Source of the DNA: Hypericum androsaemum
Taxonomy: Eukaryota; Streptophyta; Magnoliopsida; Malpighiales; Hypericaceae
Direction: 5' to 3'
Length of the DNA: 64,000 nucleotides
Assembly (NCBI GenBank): GCA_963995505.1
Contig: OZ023186.1
Location: 7,834,070 to 7,898,069, forward strand
Below the pieces are notes generated by a model. That model had not been told where the DNA came from and searched no databases. It saw only the letters and a list, made by a program, of their open reading frames with translations. Below are positions 1-12,989 of the stretch, one piece after another (within the stretch, counting starts at the first letter, position 1; each line of letters begins with the position of its first letter). The position numbers and the translations under genes are program-made.

Positions 1-3000
1 TAAATCCAGGAGGCTTTCAAAAGACGAGTAAGGACAGGGGGGGAGGCTCTCGAAACCAAGACGTCAAAGAACATGGGAAGACGCAATGTTCCTATGAGTG
101 CTTTTGTCTCGAAGAGCCAACAAAGGGGCAGGGCAGCATTCTCTCTCTATCTTGGTATCGATGCCGCATCATCATATATCGATCTGGATAATATTTTGAT
201 TGGTTGTAGTGCAGATTAAGGAGCAGCTCCCCCATGCTGTGGCTGTGAAGGTGGGAAAAACCTGATAGAGGCAGAAGCCGGGCCACCGGAGCTATGATGT
301 CGAATGTGTCGATTGAAAGAGGAGGGGAGAGAAGTCAAATGCCAGCGCAAAGAGTCATGCCGTTCAATTCAAAGTTTCATTCTTCGTTGAGCGATTGCTC
401 CCAAAATCCATAGAGACTCCCGAGGGCGGATCCGGGTTGGTTCGAAAATGATGGGAGAGGCAGGCGTCGTTAAAAAAAAAATATACGGGTGCTACTATAG
501 AATAGAATCTTATGAATCGCGCACGGCACACTTTCTATATCTCCTCTGTCTACAAGGACGTTTAGGCTTAGCTTACAGCACAGCGTGTTCGCCATCACAC
601 TGGCTGGTGCATTGGCTTTACCGTAAGAGGGCCGAGAGGTATGAACCTTCGATAAGAAAGAAGGCCCCATATCTCGTAAGACGCGGAGCGTGGACTTTTC
701 TTTATAAAGTCCGTATAACTTCTAACCAAAATCTTCATTCTTTATGAATAAGTACCCTTCAAAGAATGCATTGCCTCTTTATTAATGAAGAAGAGAAGGG
801 CTTTATATCGACACCCTTGAGCCATGTTATTTTCGTCGCCCGCCCTCCCCATTATTTCAAAGAACATATCGACACCCTTGACGCTCCAAAGAACATATAC
901 ATGGAGCTATGCCGACTTACGTACGTCTCGTTGACACCAAACGATTAGGTAGACCACGCCACGTACCGTCTCCTCTTAAAAATAAAAAGAAAAAATAAAA
1001 GATATAGTGATCGTGTCGTAAGACCTTGTTCCTTTCTACTTGACTCCTCGGTTTTTTTATTTAAAATGGCAAAAGGTGCTAGCTTACTTAGCGCAATCAA
1101 GCTTTTTGACTACTACCGAAAAAGCTTCAATTGGTCTTTATCGTAATAAAATATTATGAGACGAACCAGTGCCGATTTAAAAGAAAAGCAAAACCACCTC
1201 ACTTAACCAAGAACAAGAAGCAGATGAGTCCCTGCCCCCAGCGGCAGCAATACCTGAATAAGCCCTAAATGCCACGAATTGAACTTAACCCAATCAATCA
1301 ATAGGAGGAGGAATCCTCAAACGCGGTTGTTTGCTTAGGTGTCGTAGACTACTTGAAAAAGTTTCCATACCATAACAGGGTGGCACTGCACCATAAGGAT
1401 GAGAAGTCTGATTAACGCTAGCTTGGTGTTATTTTGGCATGCTTGAGTTTGGCTTTCCATGGGGGAGCCTTGCCCTCTCTCTGAACATGGTCAGCAAGTG
1501 GGTTCGATAGAGCAGCGGTAGATGTTGAGAGTTGGGTAGAATTCCAAAAAAGTTGGGTCTTACCCTCCTCAATGAGGTCTTAAACAAAAGAAATGGCTAA
1601 AAACTCAGCCGTCATGCAGACTGAATTATGTCGAAAAGGGACGCAAAGACAGTTAGAAGGTGCGCCCAGAATTTGTTCAACTTCATCGAAAACAAAAGAA
1701 GGAAGTCGCTGCACACATACTTTTTTCAACCATCTTGGCATCCGGATGTGAAAGCAGAACTAGCGCTTAAGGTGCTGCAGCGGGGGAAGAAGTCAAGTCC
1801 CACCCAGTCATAGCACAGTTCCAGTTGCTTTAGAGAATCAGTTCCAACAGAAGACTAAGTAAAGTACGGTAGCAAGTCAAAAAAATCTCCTCCAACAGAA
1901 GGCTCTGACCTAACCACAGTCAATCAGTCTATTGTTCTGGTTATAGAGAGTGAGACCCCGTAAAGAGAAGAAATCGTCTCATCGCTTTGAGCGGGGTGGG
2001 ATCTTTCCCATCGTTTAGCCCGGCCCTTCCGACAAGAGCTGTTTTTTCTTTTTTTCGTCAGCGCCCTCACCACCAGAACTTAGCCTAGCTAACACGGAAA
2101 GCATAGTAAGAAGAGCTGAAACAATAGCCATGTCATATTCCTCGGGAATTGCCTTACCTTAAGAAAGGAAGAACTAAAAACAGCTTTTATTTCTTTTAAA
2201 TAACCTGAAGAAAGACGAGCGTCCTTGGCTTGGTATAGCTCTTATGCCTCAAAGACTAGGACCAGATTCTGTGACAGAAAATACTCAAAACAGTTACGCC
2301 TTTTGTTAATCCCCTACCTAAACCACCAAGACCGGAGAAGCAAGATCTGAGTTGATTGAAATTCCTACTCCTACACTGTTAAGAGTTTGCCAGTTCCTTC
2401 AGGACACTATATCAACTCTATCTAAACAAAGGAACGAAGTGCTCGACTGAAAGAGCGTAGTGGTAGAAGCGAAAGGTAGAGAGGAATGAATAGCTTCAAC
2501 GCTCATAGCAGTCAACGCTCGGACCGACGCTACTAGCTCACCCGCAGGTTTCAGGGATGAAGTCACTGCTTCGATCGGGGGATGAAAAAAGCTCCCAGCA
2601 GCTTTGTAGCTTCTAGCTGACGCTCCCAAAGTTCAATAACTCCTTAAGGTATTACTTAAATAGTTAATATAAGTCAGAACAATTACGTTAGAGCAAGAGC
2701 CCTTTGTTCTCATGATCATACGTTTCAACCCAGTCTCGAAGTATGGTCCTCAACTTAGTCCTATTGCATTAACAATAAATTGAGTACCACTTTCCCCACC
2801 AAGGATGTAACCTGAAAGAGGTGATATTTTATATAAAAGGATAGGTACCTTAGAATAGAATCCCCTTTATCCGCACTAGGTCATGGTCTGTTTTCAGCTT
2901 ATTCTCGAACAGTAGATTAACTCCCTGCTTCTTGGGCATTAAAGGGAAGACTTCAACATAAAAGTACACTTCCATTCGTACTGTTCCCGCGGCAGACGTA

Positions 3001-4010
3001 TGCTCGGTTTAAGCTGGATTTAGAAAGGGACAAGGGAGACGCAGCGGTGCATATATGATATTTGAATGGTTTTGTGGGGTACCTATACCTAATACAGATG
3101 CACCTTGATCTGAACAATGAAATGAATTGCATACAACGAAGTAAGGGGGGCTAACTTACACAATGAGACTCCGTCTTTGGCTCCCTTCACCTTTATGAAT
3201 CAAAATAGTCAATCCTAAAAGTTTCGCTTCTTTCAAGCGAAAAGAGATCTCGGATCAAGGGCTATCGACCCGACAGTGCTCCCTTTGTCCATTTAGTGGA
3301 TCCTCCCCCCAAAAACTTCATAATATTGAGCAGCAACTTCGCGGGAAATAGCATTGGGACATACTATTCCCTATGTATGGTTGGTGACCAGAGTCTGTCT
3401 GGTCAAACGGAAGAAAGCAGTGGGTAAGCTTATGTAATCTTTAGTTGACGCCCTATAATCTAAGTAGAAAGGCCTCTCCAGTTAGCGAGCAGGCAAGGGT
3501 CCATTGCAACTTCCATCGATCGAGTTTCAGTTGCTTTTTCTGTTGATCCAGGTGAGAAAGCTTACTAAGCCTGCCTCTGCTTTTGTCTGTCTTTCAAGGA
3601 TAGCTCCTTCGTTTGAGAGCGAAGGAACGACTTCGTTGAAAAGTAGTTTTCTATCCTAAAAAGAAAGTTCCTCGTCCCTGTCATCGTATGCTTAACACAA
3701 GGTCGAGGGCCTTATATAAGGGGGTGAGGCCAAAGAAAGTACGGCCGAGTTTCAAGACTACGAGAAACATAATTGGGACTAGCCGCATGTCATCTTTCGA
3801 TCAGTCTTTGCCTGACACACATACGAAAGAAAGCGAGCCAGGGGAAACTCGTCGGAGTATACTCTCCGTTGGGCATGACTCAGGTAGCATTCGTTACCGT
3901 AGAGAGCTTTGAATGGGCGTCAAGCAACTTAATCATTCCTTTTTCACCTTTTTCAATTGAGGTTGAGGTGCGTAAAGGCATCGTACGAGCCCCAGTCAAG
4001 GGTCAAACTG

Positions 4011-4037
4011 AGATCCTGCCGGGCGGATCTTTATAAG
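4011..4037 (+). repeat. 27-bp repeat, copy 1, with palindromic core
   Basis: A 27-bp string, identical to 5608-5634. It contains AGATCC and GGATCT arms around a GC-rich centre (TGCCGGGC), so it can fold as a small hairpin. Flanks of the two copies do not match, so the copied unit is short. Confidence 0.8.
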
Positions 4038-5607
4038 CCTCGAGGTACCTCTCTTTTTATTAGTTTTCACCGGATCTCATCTGAACGCCCTGGCTTGCCG
4101 GATATAGAGCGTGTCGGCTCTCGTATAAAATGGTTTCGCCTACGGGAGGCTCTTCTATATTCCTATTGTAGGGATTTACGATTTGTGTTGGCCTTTTGCG
4201 GCATGCTTGGCTTTTCCTTGTGGTGGTATTTGGCCCCTACGCCTTTTAGCCGTGGAAGTCCTTTTGCCCGCTCTATCTAATGAGCTTTTTAATCAAAAAT
4301 TCCACCTACTTCTACTTAAGTGCACTCTCTGCCCCAAAGATTGGATCTCAGCCAAGCTTAAGTGACTTCTGGTAGTAGACCAGGCCGCTTTCGTACGCTT
4401 TCCCAGTATAATTACTATAGGCACTTTTTTGATTCCTCCTATTCCTTCCAACCAAGGACTCAGAGGGAGGCAGAGGTTCCCGAGTAAGAAATCCGCCTTT
4501 CGAGCGAAATCGAACTAATGGCCGTGGATGTGGGTATCTTCTTCTACTAACGATCTTCTTGTAAGGGACATTGGCTGGCATTATTCAACGCATCCTTGCG
4601 TGTTTTACTATTTATTTCTATTGATTCAATTGCACAACCCATTCCAACAGCCTGCCTCTCCTCCAATCGGAGGGGAAAGTTCCCAAGTACCTCATTCGCA
4701 TTTCTGGCAAGAAATGGGCATAGTTATGATATCCCCGAATCTTATCTTTGATAAAGCGGTAAGGGATTCTCAAGGTCTATGCTATCTTATCTTACTATTA
4801 AAGGGCATGAATATGAGATGAGTGCCGTCACTTCCTTTCCTTACTGCGGTTATTCCTACTTTTATTTTCTTCAAGAAGAACAACCATGGCATTCGATGCC
4901 TCTTCCTTCGACGAGTAGGGGGATTTTTGGGACATCCATCTACGGGGGCCTGCACTTTTTTATAGGTCAAGGGGGGAAGGACGAACTTCATTCGGTAGCA
5001 GCGGGATATCGAGTCATTGGTAACACCGCCTCATTTCGGAACCTCCTCAAAACCCGACTCACTTAAATGTCCGCACGAGGGGTATCGATAAGAGTTAGAT
5101 GCGAACCCCTCCTATGAGAAAGAAAGAGGAGCCTAGCAGCCTTTTTTTTTGTCTATTTCTGATCGAACTCCCTTTTCCTGTCATCGTATCTTGTGTCAGA
5201 ATCGCTTTCAGGCTTCTTATCGCTTTCCCATCAGTGGCAGTTTTCTCTCCCGTCCCTACCGATAGTAACTGATCAACCTACTGTTGGAGTTCAAGAGCAA
5301 ATCTTTTTCTATTATTGGTATCTTTCTATCTCGGAGTGGACTAAGGCATCAATCTGAATTCCAAGCCCTATCGCTTGGGAATAAATGCTTTCTGCGCTGC
5401 TTGCCGGAGAGCCTTCCAAATTTAAAATTCATCCCGGATAAAGGCTTAAACCTATTCATCTATCCTATCCCTCGCTTTACTCTTCTCGGAAAAGGTTCTC
5501 GTTCCCTTTCAGACTTGTGTGAAAGATGCAAGAAATTGCGTATTACAAGTGAAAAATAAAAGAAAAGCTCTTCTTCCTAACGTCTTGAAAGTGAGAGACC
5601 GAGGGCA

Positions 5608-5634
5608 AGATCCTGCCGGGCGGATCTTTATAAG
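5608..5634 (+). repeat. 27-bp repeat, copy 2, with palindromic core
   Basis: Second exact copy of the string at 4011-4037, in the same orientation about 1.6 kb away. Small palindromic units of this kind are scattered in many plant mitochondrial genomes. Confidence 0.8.
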
Positions 5635-6043
5635 GCAAAAAAAGATGTTCAAGGAAAGCTCCTACCCAGCCACTCAACCCTTTGTCCTGTACGACTGAAA
5701 AGCCGGTCTGACAATGACATGGTAGACTGCCCAACCACTGACACCTGCACGTCCACCTACTACTCATCGGATATATGGAGTTCATATTGGAATGAGGCCC
5801 CAGGAGAAGTCAGCCAAAAGTACTTCAAACAATCGACACCCTGTCATTGCTTTCAGATAAAAAAAAGGAAGTTAGACAACTCTCTCTCCAACCCTCTTCC
5901 CCAGTTCTTGTTCACCTGATAGTCTACTCGTCTCAGTAGTTTTTCTACGAGAGCCATATGAGTAATGAATAGTTTCCTTCTTTGGTAGAAGGGAAGGTGA
6001 GGTAAAGTGATAGTTCAAGCCATAGGGATAAGTAAGGGGCGTC

Positions 6044-7260
6044 ATGCACGTCTTGCGTCATTACAGGGACATGAGTGAAACCCAGCTGGTTACAATCAAA
6101 GATCTACTCAGGTTTATGCTCACTATCAAATCTCGTGCTCCTATGCAAATTAACAAAGCTACTTCAGCCCCCCATCTTCCATCACGAGACCCCAACGCAA
6201 AATCTCCACCCGCCTTTGAGAAAAGAGAAGTCAACAGCTTATAGGAGGTTCTCTACTTCTCTACTGTAGTTGCATGTATGGATAGTAGATGGCCTACAAG
6301 AAGACTGGAATTTACAGCAGAAGTCATTGTGGACTTATTGAAAGAGAATCAAGCACATGGCGGCATGACACGACAAGATTTGCGAGATGCAGCTCGGCTT
6401 CATATAGGTGATATAGGTCTGATGGATCATGTTCTAAAAGCAATTAACAATGTCATTGTAGGAAAGAACGTTGTGCGTCGCACAGTGAATCCAGTAACTC
6501 AAATTTTTGAATATTCCATCCGTGAGGTTGGTAATGAGGCTAACGTTTCTGAGCCGCAAAAAGAAGCACCTCGAAAGCTTCTTACAGCATCATCTCTGGT
6601 GTCAGGTGTTGATGTTTACAATGATTTGGTTGATCTGTATAATAATGTTCTGTTGGATTACAGAGGATCACATCCGGTGGAATTGGATACTCAGGCTATT
6701 CCGCTGGATAGTAAACACTTTGCGAAGGAATGGCCGTTTGTTGACGCGGAGGATCAGTATCTGAGGTTCATTTGCCGATTAGTTCCAATATTGTGTGGCA
6801 CATAAGGTTAAATGGAAATGGTGCTACCAGTTGGTGAAATCATTGTAGTTCCAATGCATGCAACAGTTGGAGAATTGAAGCAAGCAGTGGAGAATGCACT
6901 GAGAGACACTGACTCTATAACAGATAAATTTGTGTTGATGGAGATTGTTGAGCTGGAGGAATTGGAGGATGAGGAATTGCTTTTTGGAGCAGTTTTTTCA
7001 GGTTCAGAGCTATGTGTGAGAGAGACCGGGATAGGCTTGGAGAATCGCCTGAGGTATGAAGGCGGGGCTGACAATTGGGTTGTGAAATGCAAATGTGGCG
7101 CTCTTCATGATGATGGGGAGAGGATGATGAAATGTGATGTTTGTGAGGTCTGGCAGCACACTCGGTGCTGTGGCATTGAAGATAGTCATACTGTTCCTCC
7201 ACTCTTTGTGTGCTCAGGATGCTGCGCCTCACTCGTGCGTGCCACAAAAACTGAATCTTC
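6044..7260 (+). pseudogene. Nuclear-derived PHD-finger gene fragment (MMD1/DUET-like)
   Basis: The reading frame starting near 6044 encodes the C-terminal part of a plant nuclear PHD-finger regulator of the MALE MEIOCYTE DEATH 1/DUET/At1g33420 type. Visible blocks are RHYRDMSETQLVTIKDLLRF near the left end, RWPTRRLEFTAEVIVDLLKE at about 6287-6346, and a C4HC3 PHD finger at about 7090-7230 (CKCG, CDVC, HTRCC, CSGC). One frame carries everything, interrupted only by stop codons at 6242, 6803 and 6809. The N-terminal half of the family is absent. These proteins act on chromatin during male meiosis in the nucleus and have no mitochondrial role, so this is nuclear DNA moved into the mitochondrion. 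No organellar start signals are visible, and expression as protein is unlikely. The family call is confident; the exact member is not. Confidence 0.8.
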
Positions 7261-7358
7261 TTGTGGTCTCGAGTGTTCTACAACACTGGGGTATAACTTT
7301 TTTTTGCCGCAGCGCTATTATTAGTTGTCAAAGTTCTTTTGACTGTCATATCTTTGAA

Positions 7359-7550
7359 TGGAATTCCTTGTCTGCTCTCTGAAAAATATTCATTTGGACG
7401 AGGACTTCTAAATACATCGTAAGCTAAACCCGTGCTGACGAATAGCCATCCTGCAATGAATAGAGAAGGTATAGTAATGCTATGAATGACCCAATCTCGA
7501 ATACTGGTGATAATATCAGTAAAAGAACGTTCTCCTGTACTTCCAGACAT
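7359..7550 (-). pseudogene. psbE: Plastid-derived psbE fragment
   Basis: Minus-strand ORF beginning with [10 protein letters not shown] is the start of the alpha subunit of cytochrome b559 of photosystem II. The heme-binding His region ([10 protein letters not shown]) and the transmembrane helix ([18 protein letters not shown]) are present. Similarity stops after about 64 residues (ESRQGIP). The last ~19 codons are missing, and the reading frame runs into unrelated DNA at the junction with the PHD-finger fragment. It has no function in mitochondria. It lies divergent to petL, as in plastid genomes. Confidence 0.9.
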
Positions 7551-8257
7551 ACTGAGCTCCACATATTCTTCTACATACAGTAAAAAAGGATCGATTCCGT
7601 AAAAGATGCGATCAGTAAACGAGAATTCACTGAAGTTCGATCTTTATAGGATCGTCAATATTGTACCAAGGGTTTCTTTAAAGTATACCGAATCAGTATA
7701 GCTATCCTTCTTCTGCCACAGCAAGGCAACTTCAATCAGTAGAAAAATGATATCTTAGAGAATTTATTTCTTCCTTTCTTTTTCTTCTCCCTGACGAACC
7801 GCATACCATCGCTCAGATAAAAGTGGTTTAGATCAGCGTCAATGTGAATTTGACGGTTTTTTTTCTAATAAGAATTCATCAATCAAAGGGATTATCCTAG
7901 TTCGGCAATTCAATTAGATGAGAAAGAAAGAAATTTCCCCCGGATAAAAAGAATTTTATCTTGTAATTGTAATTTTGTTTTTGATTTTAAGGATTGTCAA
8001 AAGTACGCAACGGAGCTAGTATAGTATTTGATCAAAGAAGGAGAACCCTGAAGAAAGAAAAAATGGAGAATTGTAATAATCAATATTCATGATGCTCTTT
8101 CTTATCTTAGTTACCTATCGATACATCTTGCATTCTCTTTTTGTTAGTGTCATCTCTAATCTATAATAATAATGATTGAAAAATTAAAAACTTTCAATTT
8201 CAATTAGGGAAGTGCTTTCCAAACATATGTATAAAAAAGACTTGATTTAGCTCCTTC
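7551..8257. other. Plastid psbE-petL spacer
   Basis: AT-rich spacer between the divergent psbE fragment and petL, the same neighbours as in plastid DNA. It is therefore read as the plastid psbE-petL intergenic region carried along. No further gene is seen. Confidence 0.65.
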
Positions 8258-8353
8258 ATGTCTACTATAACTAGTTATTTCGGTTTTCTACTAGCAGCCT
8301 TAATTCTAACCTCAGTTCTATTTATCGGTCTGAGCAAGATACGGCTTATTTGA
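8258..8353 (+). CDS. petL: Plastid-derived petL, ORF intact
   Basis: A 31-codon ORF starting [15 protein letters not shown] and ending LSKIRLI, then TGA. This is cytochrome b6f subunit VI-type PetL, a single transmembrane helix of the usual length. It keeps an open frame although the neighbouring plastid genes are broken. With only 31 codons, that needs no selection. It is not expected to act in mitochondria. It may be edited or transcribed passively, which cannot be judged here. Confidence 0.85.
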   Translation: MSTITSYFGFLLAALILTSVLFIGLSKIRLI

Positions 8354-8374
8354 AAGAAATTTTTTGAACAATTC

Positions 8375-9074
8375 ATAAAAAGAAAAAAAAAAGCATTCAT
8401 CTCCGTTCTTTATCTTACATCTCTTTCTCTTACATCTATAGTATTGTTGCCTTGGTCTATCTCTTTTTTGTTTAATAAAAGTGTGGAATTTTGGATTGGG
8501 AAATACTAGTCAATCTGAAATTTTTAAAAAGACTATTCAAGAAAAGACTCTTATAGAAAAATTCATAGAAGACGAGGAACTCTTCTTGTTGGACGAAATG
8601 ATAAAGGAATATCCGGAACCACATCGACAAAAGTTTTTTATCACAATCCACAGAGTAACGATCCAATTGATCAAAATGTACAATGAGGAGCGTATCCAGA
8701 TGTTTTTGCACTTCTCGACAAATAGTTTCTGTTTCATTATTCTAAGCGGTTATTATATTCTAGGTAATGAAGAACTTCGTTTTCTTAATTCTTGGATTCA
8801 AGAATTTCTATATAACTTAAGTGACACAATAAAAGCTTTTTTTATTCTTTTAGTAACTGATTTTTGTGTAGGATTCCATTCAACTCGCCTTTGGGAACTC
8901 ATGATTGAATCTGTCTACAAGGATTTTTGCTTTCCTCATAACGATCTAATTATATCCATTCTTCTTTCCAGTTGTCCAGTGATTCTCGATACTATTTTTA
9001 AATATTCAATCTTTTTTTATTTAAATCGTCTATCTCCGTCACTTGTAGTGATTTATCATTCAATGAAAGAGTGA
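8375..9074 (+). pseudogene. cemA: Plastid-derived cemA, frameshifted
   Basis: Encodes most of the plastid envelope protein CemA (ycf10). The first part (KKAFISVLYLTSL, 8375 to about 8497) and the long second part ([13 protein letters not shown], then [20 protein letters not shown], ending [11 protein letters not shown]) lie in different frames. The frame is lost near 8495-8500. The start codon position reads ATA instead of ATG. A small in-frame insertion (LTSLSLTS) is seen in the N-terminal part. The gene begins only about 20 bp after petL, which is not the usual plastid order. No mitochondrial function is expected. Confidence 0.9.
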
Positions 9075-9260
9075 AAAAGGATTCACCTATCCAATTCGAA
9101 TCCTTGTTCCTTGTTATTTTGCCCCTAAGCAAAACATTGAAAATATTATTTTTTGATCATTTTTTTGCTATACATGGAAACGTCTAAGCGATGGGGATTC
9201 CTCCTGTATTTTACTGAAAAATCTTTCAGTAAAATAGCAGCATCATAGGTATGGAACTAG

Positions 9261-10224
<964 letters not shown>

Positions 10225-11240
10225 GTTTGCGGATTTATCAAATTCTTTAATAAAAGAACAAAATTTGTGTTGGCAATGCAATTATGTATCTCTATGGATC
10301 TATAGCAATTCAATTATGTATCTATGGTATGATAAAAAAAATGTGAAAATCTTTTTTATTTCTCTTCCTTTTTTTACCAGATTTTTAGCATTAATTCTAC
10401 TTCATTTCTAGTCATATTATGTATAGTATTGGTAAGATATAGTATTTGTAAGAAACCTATATCAATCATATCCTCTTTTTTGAAATCCAAATGTGAGGAA
10501 TGGATGGGATTAGATCATTTAGGTCATTATTGTCTTGTCAGATTTAATTGTCACAAAATGTATCAAATAGTTTTAACTTTGTTTATTTGAATAGAATCTT
10601 ATAGAATGTGATTCGAAGCATAAGATAAGTAAACGAAGAGGCAAAGAAGAAAATAAATCAAATGATGGTGGGAAATATTACTCTATTCGTCTTCCTAGTC
10701 ATTTTCCTAGTCTAGTTTTCGACACAAAAAAAGGATCTGGAAAATTCCCTTTTTTGTGTCGAAAGAATAATGATTCTTGATCTCATTCGTCGTTCATAAA
10801 GGAGTCAGTTTTATCTGGTCTGCATTTTTCTATTTGGCTAGGGTTATCATAACTGACTTTTTGATTTTATACTAAAAAAAATGGATAGATTAACTAAACA
10901 AAAAGTAAAGAACACTTTTTTGAGCAATTAGCACTTTTTCAATCAATTAAAAAAACCTTTCAACTTTGCTGAGATAATTCATGGACGTTGACAAGATCCT
11001 TCCATTTAGCAGCACCTTGGGATGGCATAGCCTTCCAGTTTAGGGGGAGATTAGGGTCATGATAGTTGAGAAATAAAAAAGAAGTAAAAGTCAGGGGTTG
11101 AGTATAAAAAACAAAACGAAAAAAAAATAAAGAACCTGCAATTCAAATTTATTTTTATTAAAGGTATGCCCAAATTAAAGGTATACCCAAACTACACTAC
11201 AGTTAAACAGGTACGAAAGTTATAATTTTTAATAGAGCCA
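10225..11240. other. Plastid-type spacer between petA and clpP relics
   Basis: AT-rich DNA with homopolymer runs. It holds a strong hairpin at 10717-10764. A stretch near 10965-11040 resembles the plastid trnA-rrn23 spacer or the 5' flank of plastid 23S rRNA; that part is from memory and uncertain. No gene is seen. Confidence 0.45.
10717..10764 (+). terminator. Strong stem-loop, plastid 3' end type
   Basis: Inverted repeat with arms of about 17 bp (TTTCGACAC plus A-run and GG, against CC plus T-run and GTGTCGAAA), separated by about 13 bases. Plastid mRNAs commonly end in such stem-loops. It lies inside the plastid-derived block downstream of petA. Confidence 0.6.
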
Positions 11241-11248
11241 AAGGAGGA
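11241..11248 (+). promoter_or_regulatory. Shine-Dalgarno-like site before clpP relic
   Basis: AAGGAGGA lies 10 bases before the ATG at 11259. This is a plastid-style ribosome binding site and supports that ATG as the original plastid start. Confidence 0.6.
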
Positions 11249-11258
11249 GAAAAAACTT

Positions 11259-11942
11259 ATGGAACTTGGTATTCCTCACGTTCCTTTTTATGATTCGGAA
11301 GATGAATTTTAAAAACCTGACGTTGATTCCCAGCTGAAAGCTTTTCGTGCTCGTCAATCGGACGATGATCGCCGAGATTTTATTGAGACCCAGGACTTTG
11401 AACTTCGTCGTAATATTTACAAATATGCAGATCATTGGTACAAGGGCAGAGTAGAGGAGTACTACGCAGGCAAACTCAAATACGAAGAAGAACAAGAACA
11501 AGAAGAAGAGAGGGACGAGGAGGAGGAGTGGGTTGAGTTACCTAGTCTATTTTTTGATAGAGGGATTCTTTTCGTATTTGGTAAAATTGATAACGAAGTG
11601 GCAAATAATATTATCGGTTCTATCATCTTGCTCAATGATGAGCCGGAAAGCATTGACCAGTTGGTTTTTTATATAAATTCTCCAGGCGGCTTCCTAAAGC
11701 CGGGACTCGCCATTTTTGACATAATGCACAGTTGTAATTCGGACTTGGGCCTCAATACAGTCGGACTAGGGCTGGTTGCCTCAACAGCATCTTTGATCCT
11801 CTCCGCAGGCGACCCAGGCTCCCGATTGGCCTTAGAGCATACGCGGGTAATGATCCATCAACCAACTGGTCAGTTTTGTCCTAAGTCCGAGGATCTAAAG
11901 GATAAAAAAAAAAAAAGACTTCTCAAAGCGAAGCGGAGTTGA
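11259..11942 (+). pseudogene. clpP: Plastid-derived, highly divergent clpP
   Basis: One frame from ATG 11259 encodes a ClpP-like protease subunit with a single in-frame stop (TAA, codon 18, 11310-11312). Recognisable parts are the start MELGIPHVPF, the strand YINSPGGFLKPGLAIFD, the catalytic Ser region GLVASTAS and the catalytic His region TRVMIHQP. An acidic insertion (KYEEEQEQEEERDEEEEW) sits in the N-terminal third. The two introns usual in plastid clpP are absent. The C-terminal part with the catalytic Asp is missing; the frame ends in unrelated Lys-rich codons. Such extreme divergence is known only in some plant lineages and is likely a property of the donor plastid. Not functional here. 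Confidence 0.85.
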
Positions 11943-11956
11943 ACATTGCGGTAAGG
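11931..11956 (+). repeat. 26-bp repeat shared with 60025-60050
   Basis: The 26-bp string at the edge of the clpP relic recurs at 60025-60050 with one mismatch, same orientation. It marks the right junction of the plastid block with mitochondrial DNA. Confidence 0.75.
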
Positions 11957-12989
11957 GTCAAATATCCGACGTCTGATAGCTTCAGTTAGTAGTTTTAAAG
12001 CTTTGTTTTGAGTGTTACTTCCTTTTTCGACACACACAATAATAAGTAGTTAAGTTACCGTGTCCAGTATCGACAATACAGTGACGAGATGCGGCACAGA
12101 GTCGGCTTAGTAAGAGATTCATTCAAAGAGGTTAGTTACCCGTCTTCGATTTACAGATTAGGTTTTGTGAGAATAGCTCTAGTTTTTTACCCGGATAGTA
12201 GGTATTCCAATTACTGGTCTTGGAGTCGGCATTACCGTAGGCTAGTCTTTTCAATGTGTTTTCCGGGCTTCTGCCTTTCGGAATAAAAGAGGCTCCTCTC
12301 CTTTCAATCGAAAAACTTCATCCCTCTCCTTGACTGACGTTTGGCAGAGGGAAAGCATTAGTTTTCTTCTCCAGGGAATATCCCAAAGAAGATAAAACAA
12401 CCGTTTTCGAATGAGGTCTCCAACGCTCTTTCTTTGCCTCCACCGACTTAATTTATCTTTCTTACGATCAATAGAGAGCCTTAAAACAGCAGTTGATGAC
12501 ACTTCATGTATAGCTTCTCTCTCGTATGTATTAAAAAGCGCAAGACCAACTGGCACAAGGAACGGCTACAACACAAGCCCGCCTTCCTGCCTAACTCCAC
12601 CCGAAACTCCTTCGGAGCCTCGCTCTCGTCGTATTATAGTAGGTCTGGAAAAGCCTTGTCATCATATCAGCAAGAGCACCTGCCACCGGAACAACATAAG
12701 CATAAGCAAGGGCAGGCATAATCGTAACCGGCCCTTAGTCTTCTTATCTTTTCTATTTAGAAGTTAGAAGTGGTTTGGTTTTGTCCGTCCTTTAGCCAAT
12801 GCGAAGCAAGCCTGACCTCTGTCCTGCCCCGTCACTGCTCCTTTGTCAGCTAGGAATCACCATGGCAAAGGAAGGGCGCAATGTCAATTGGAAAGTCAGC
12901 GGGTTCGGTATCGCTTATTCCGGTTCCAGTTAGAAGAGCCAGCTCGAGTGCCTACTTTCTATCGTAATTTTTCATCATTGCTTGGATTA
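11957..12989. other. Spacer without recognisable gene
   Basis: ORFs up to 118 codons overlap on both strands (for example 12411-12767 plus against 12251-12556 minus). None has recognisable motifs. Confidence 0.55.

Larger units (their letters stand above)
1..6043. other. Spacer without recognisable gene
   Basis: About 6 kb of mixed-composition DNA typical of plant mitochondrial spacers. ORFs are short (the longest, 3957-4280 on the plus strand, has 107 codons) and overlap in several frames. None resembles a family I recognise. Apart from the 27-bp repeat at 4011 and 5608, I see nothing that can be named. Confidence 0.6.

Noticed and set aside
621..630. CCGTAAGAGG, similar to the plant mitochondrial CRTA promoter core
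   Set aside because: No gene lies downstream and the motif is short; similar strings occur elsewhere, so no promoter is claimed.
12089..12286. ORF with a phrase reminiscent of atp9
   Set aside because: Resemblance is limited to a few residues in the wrong frame; atp9 core motifs are absent.
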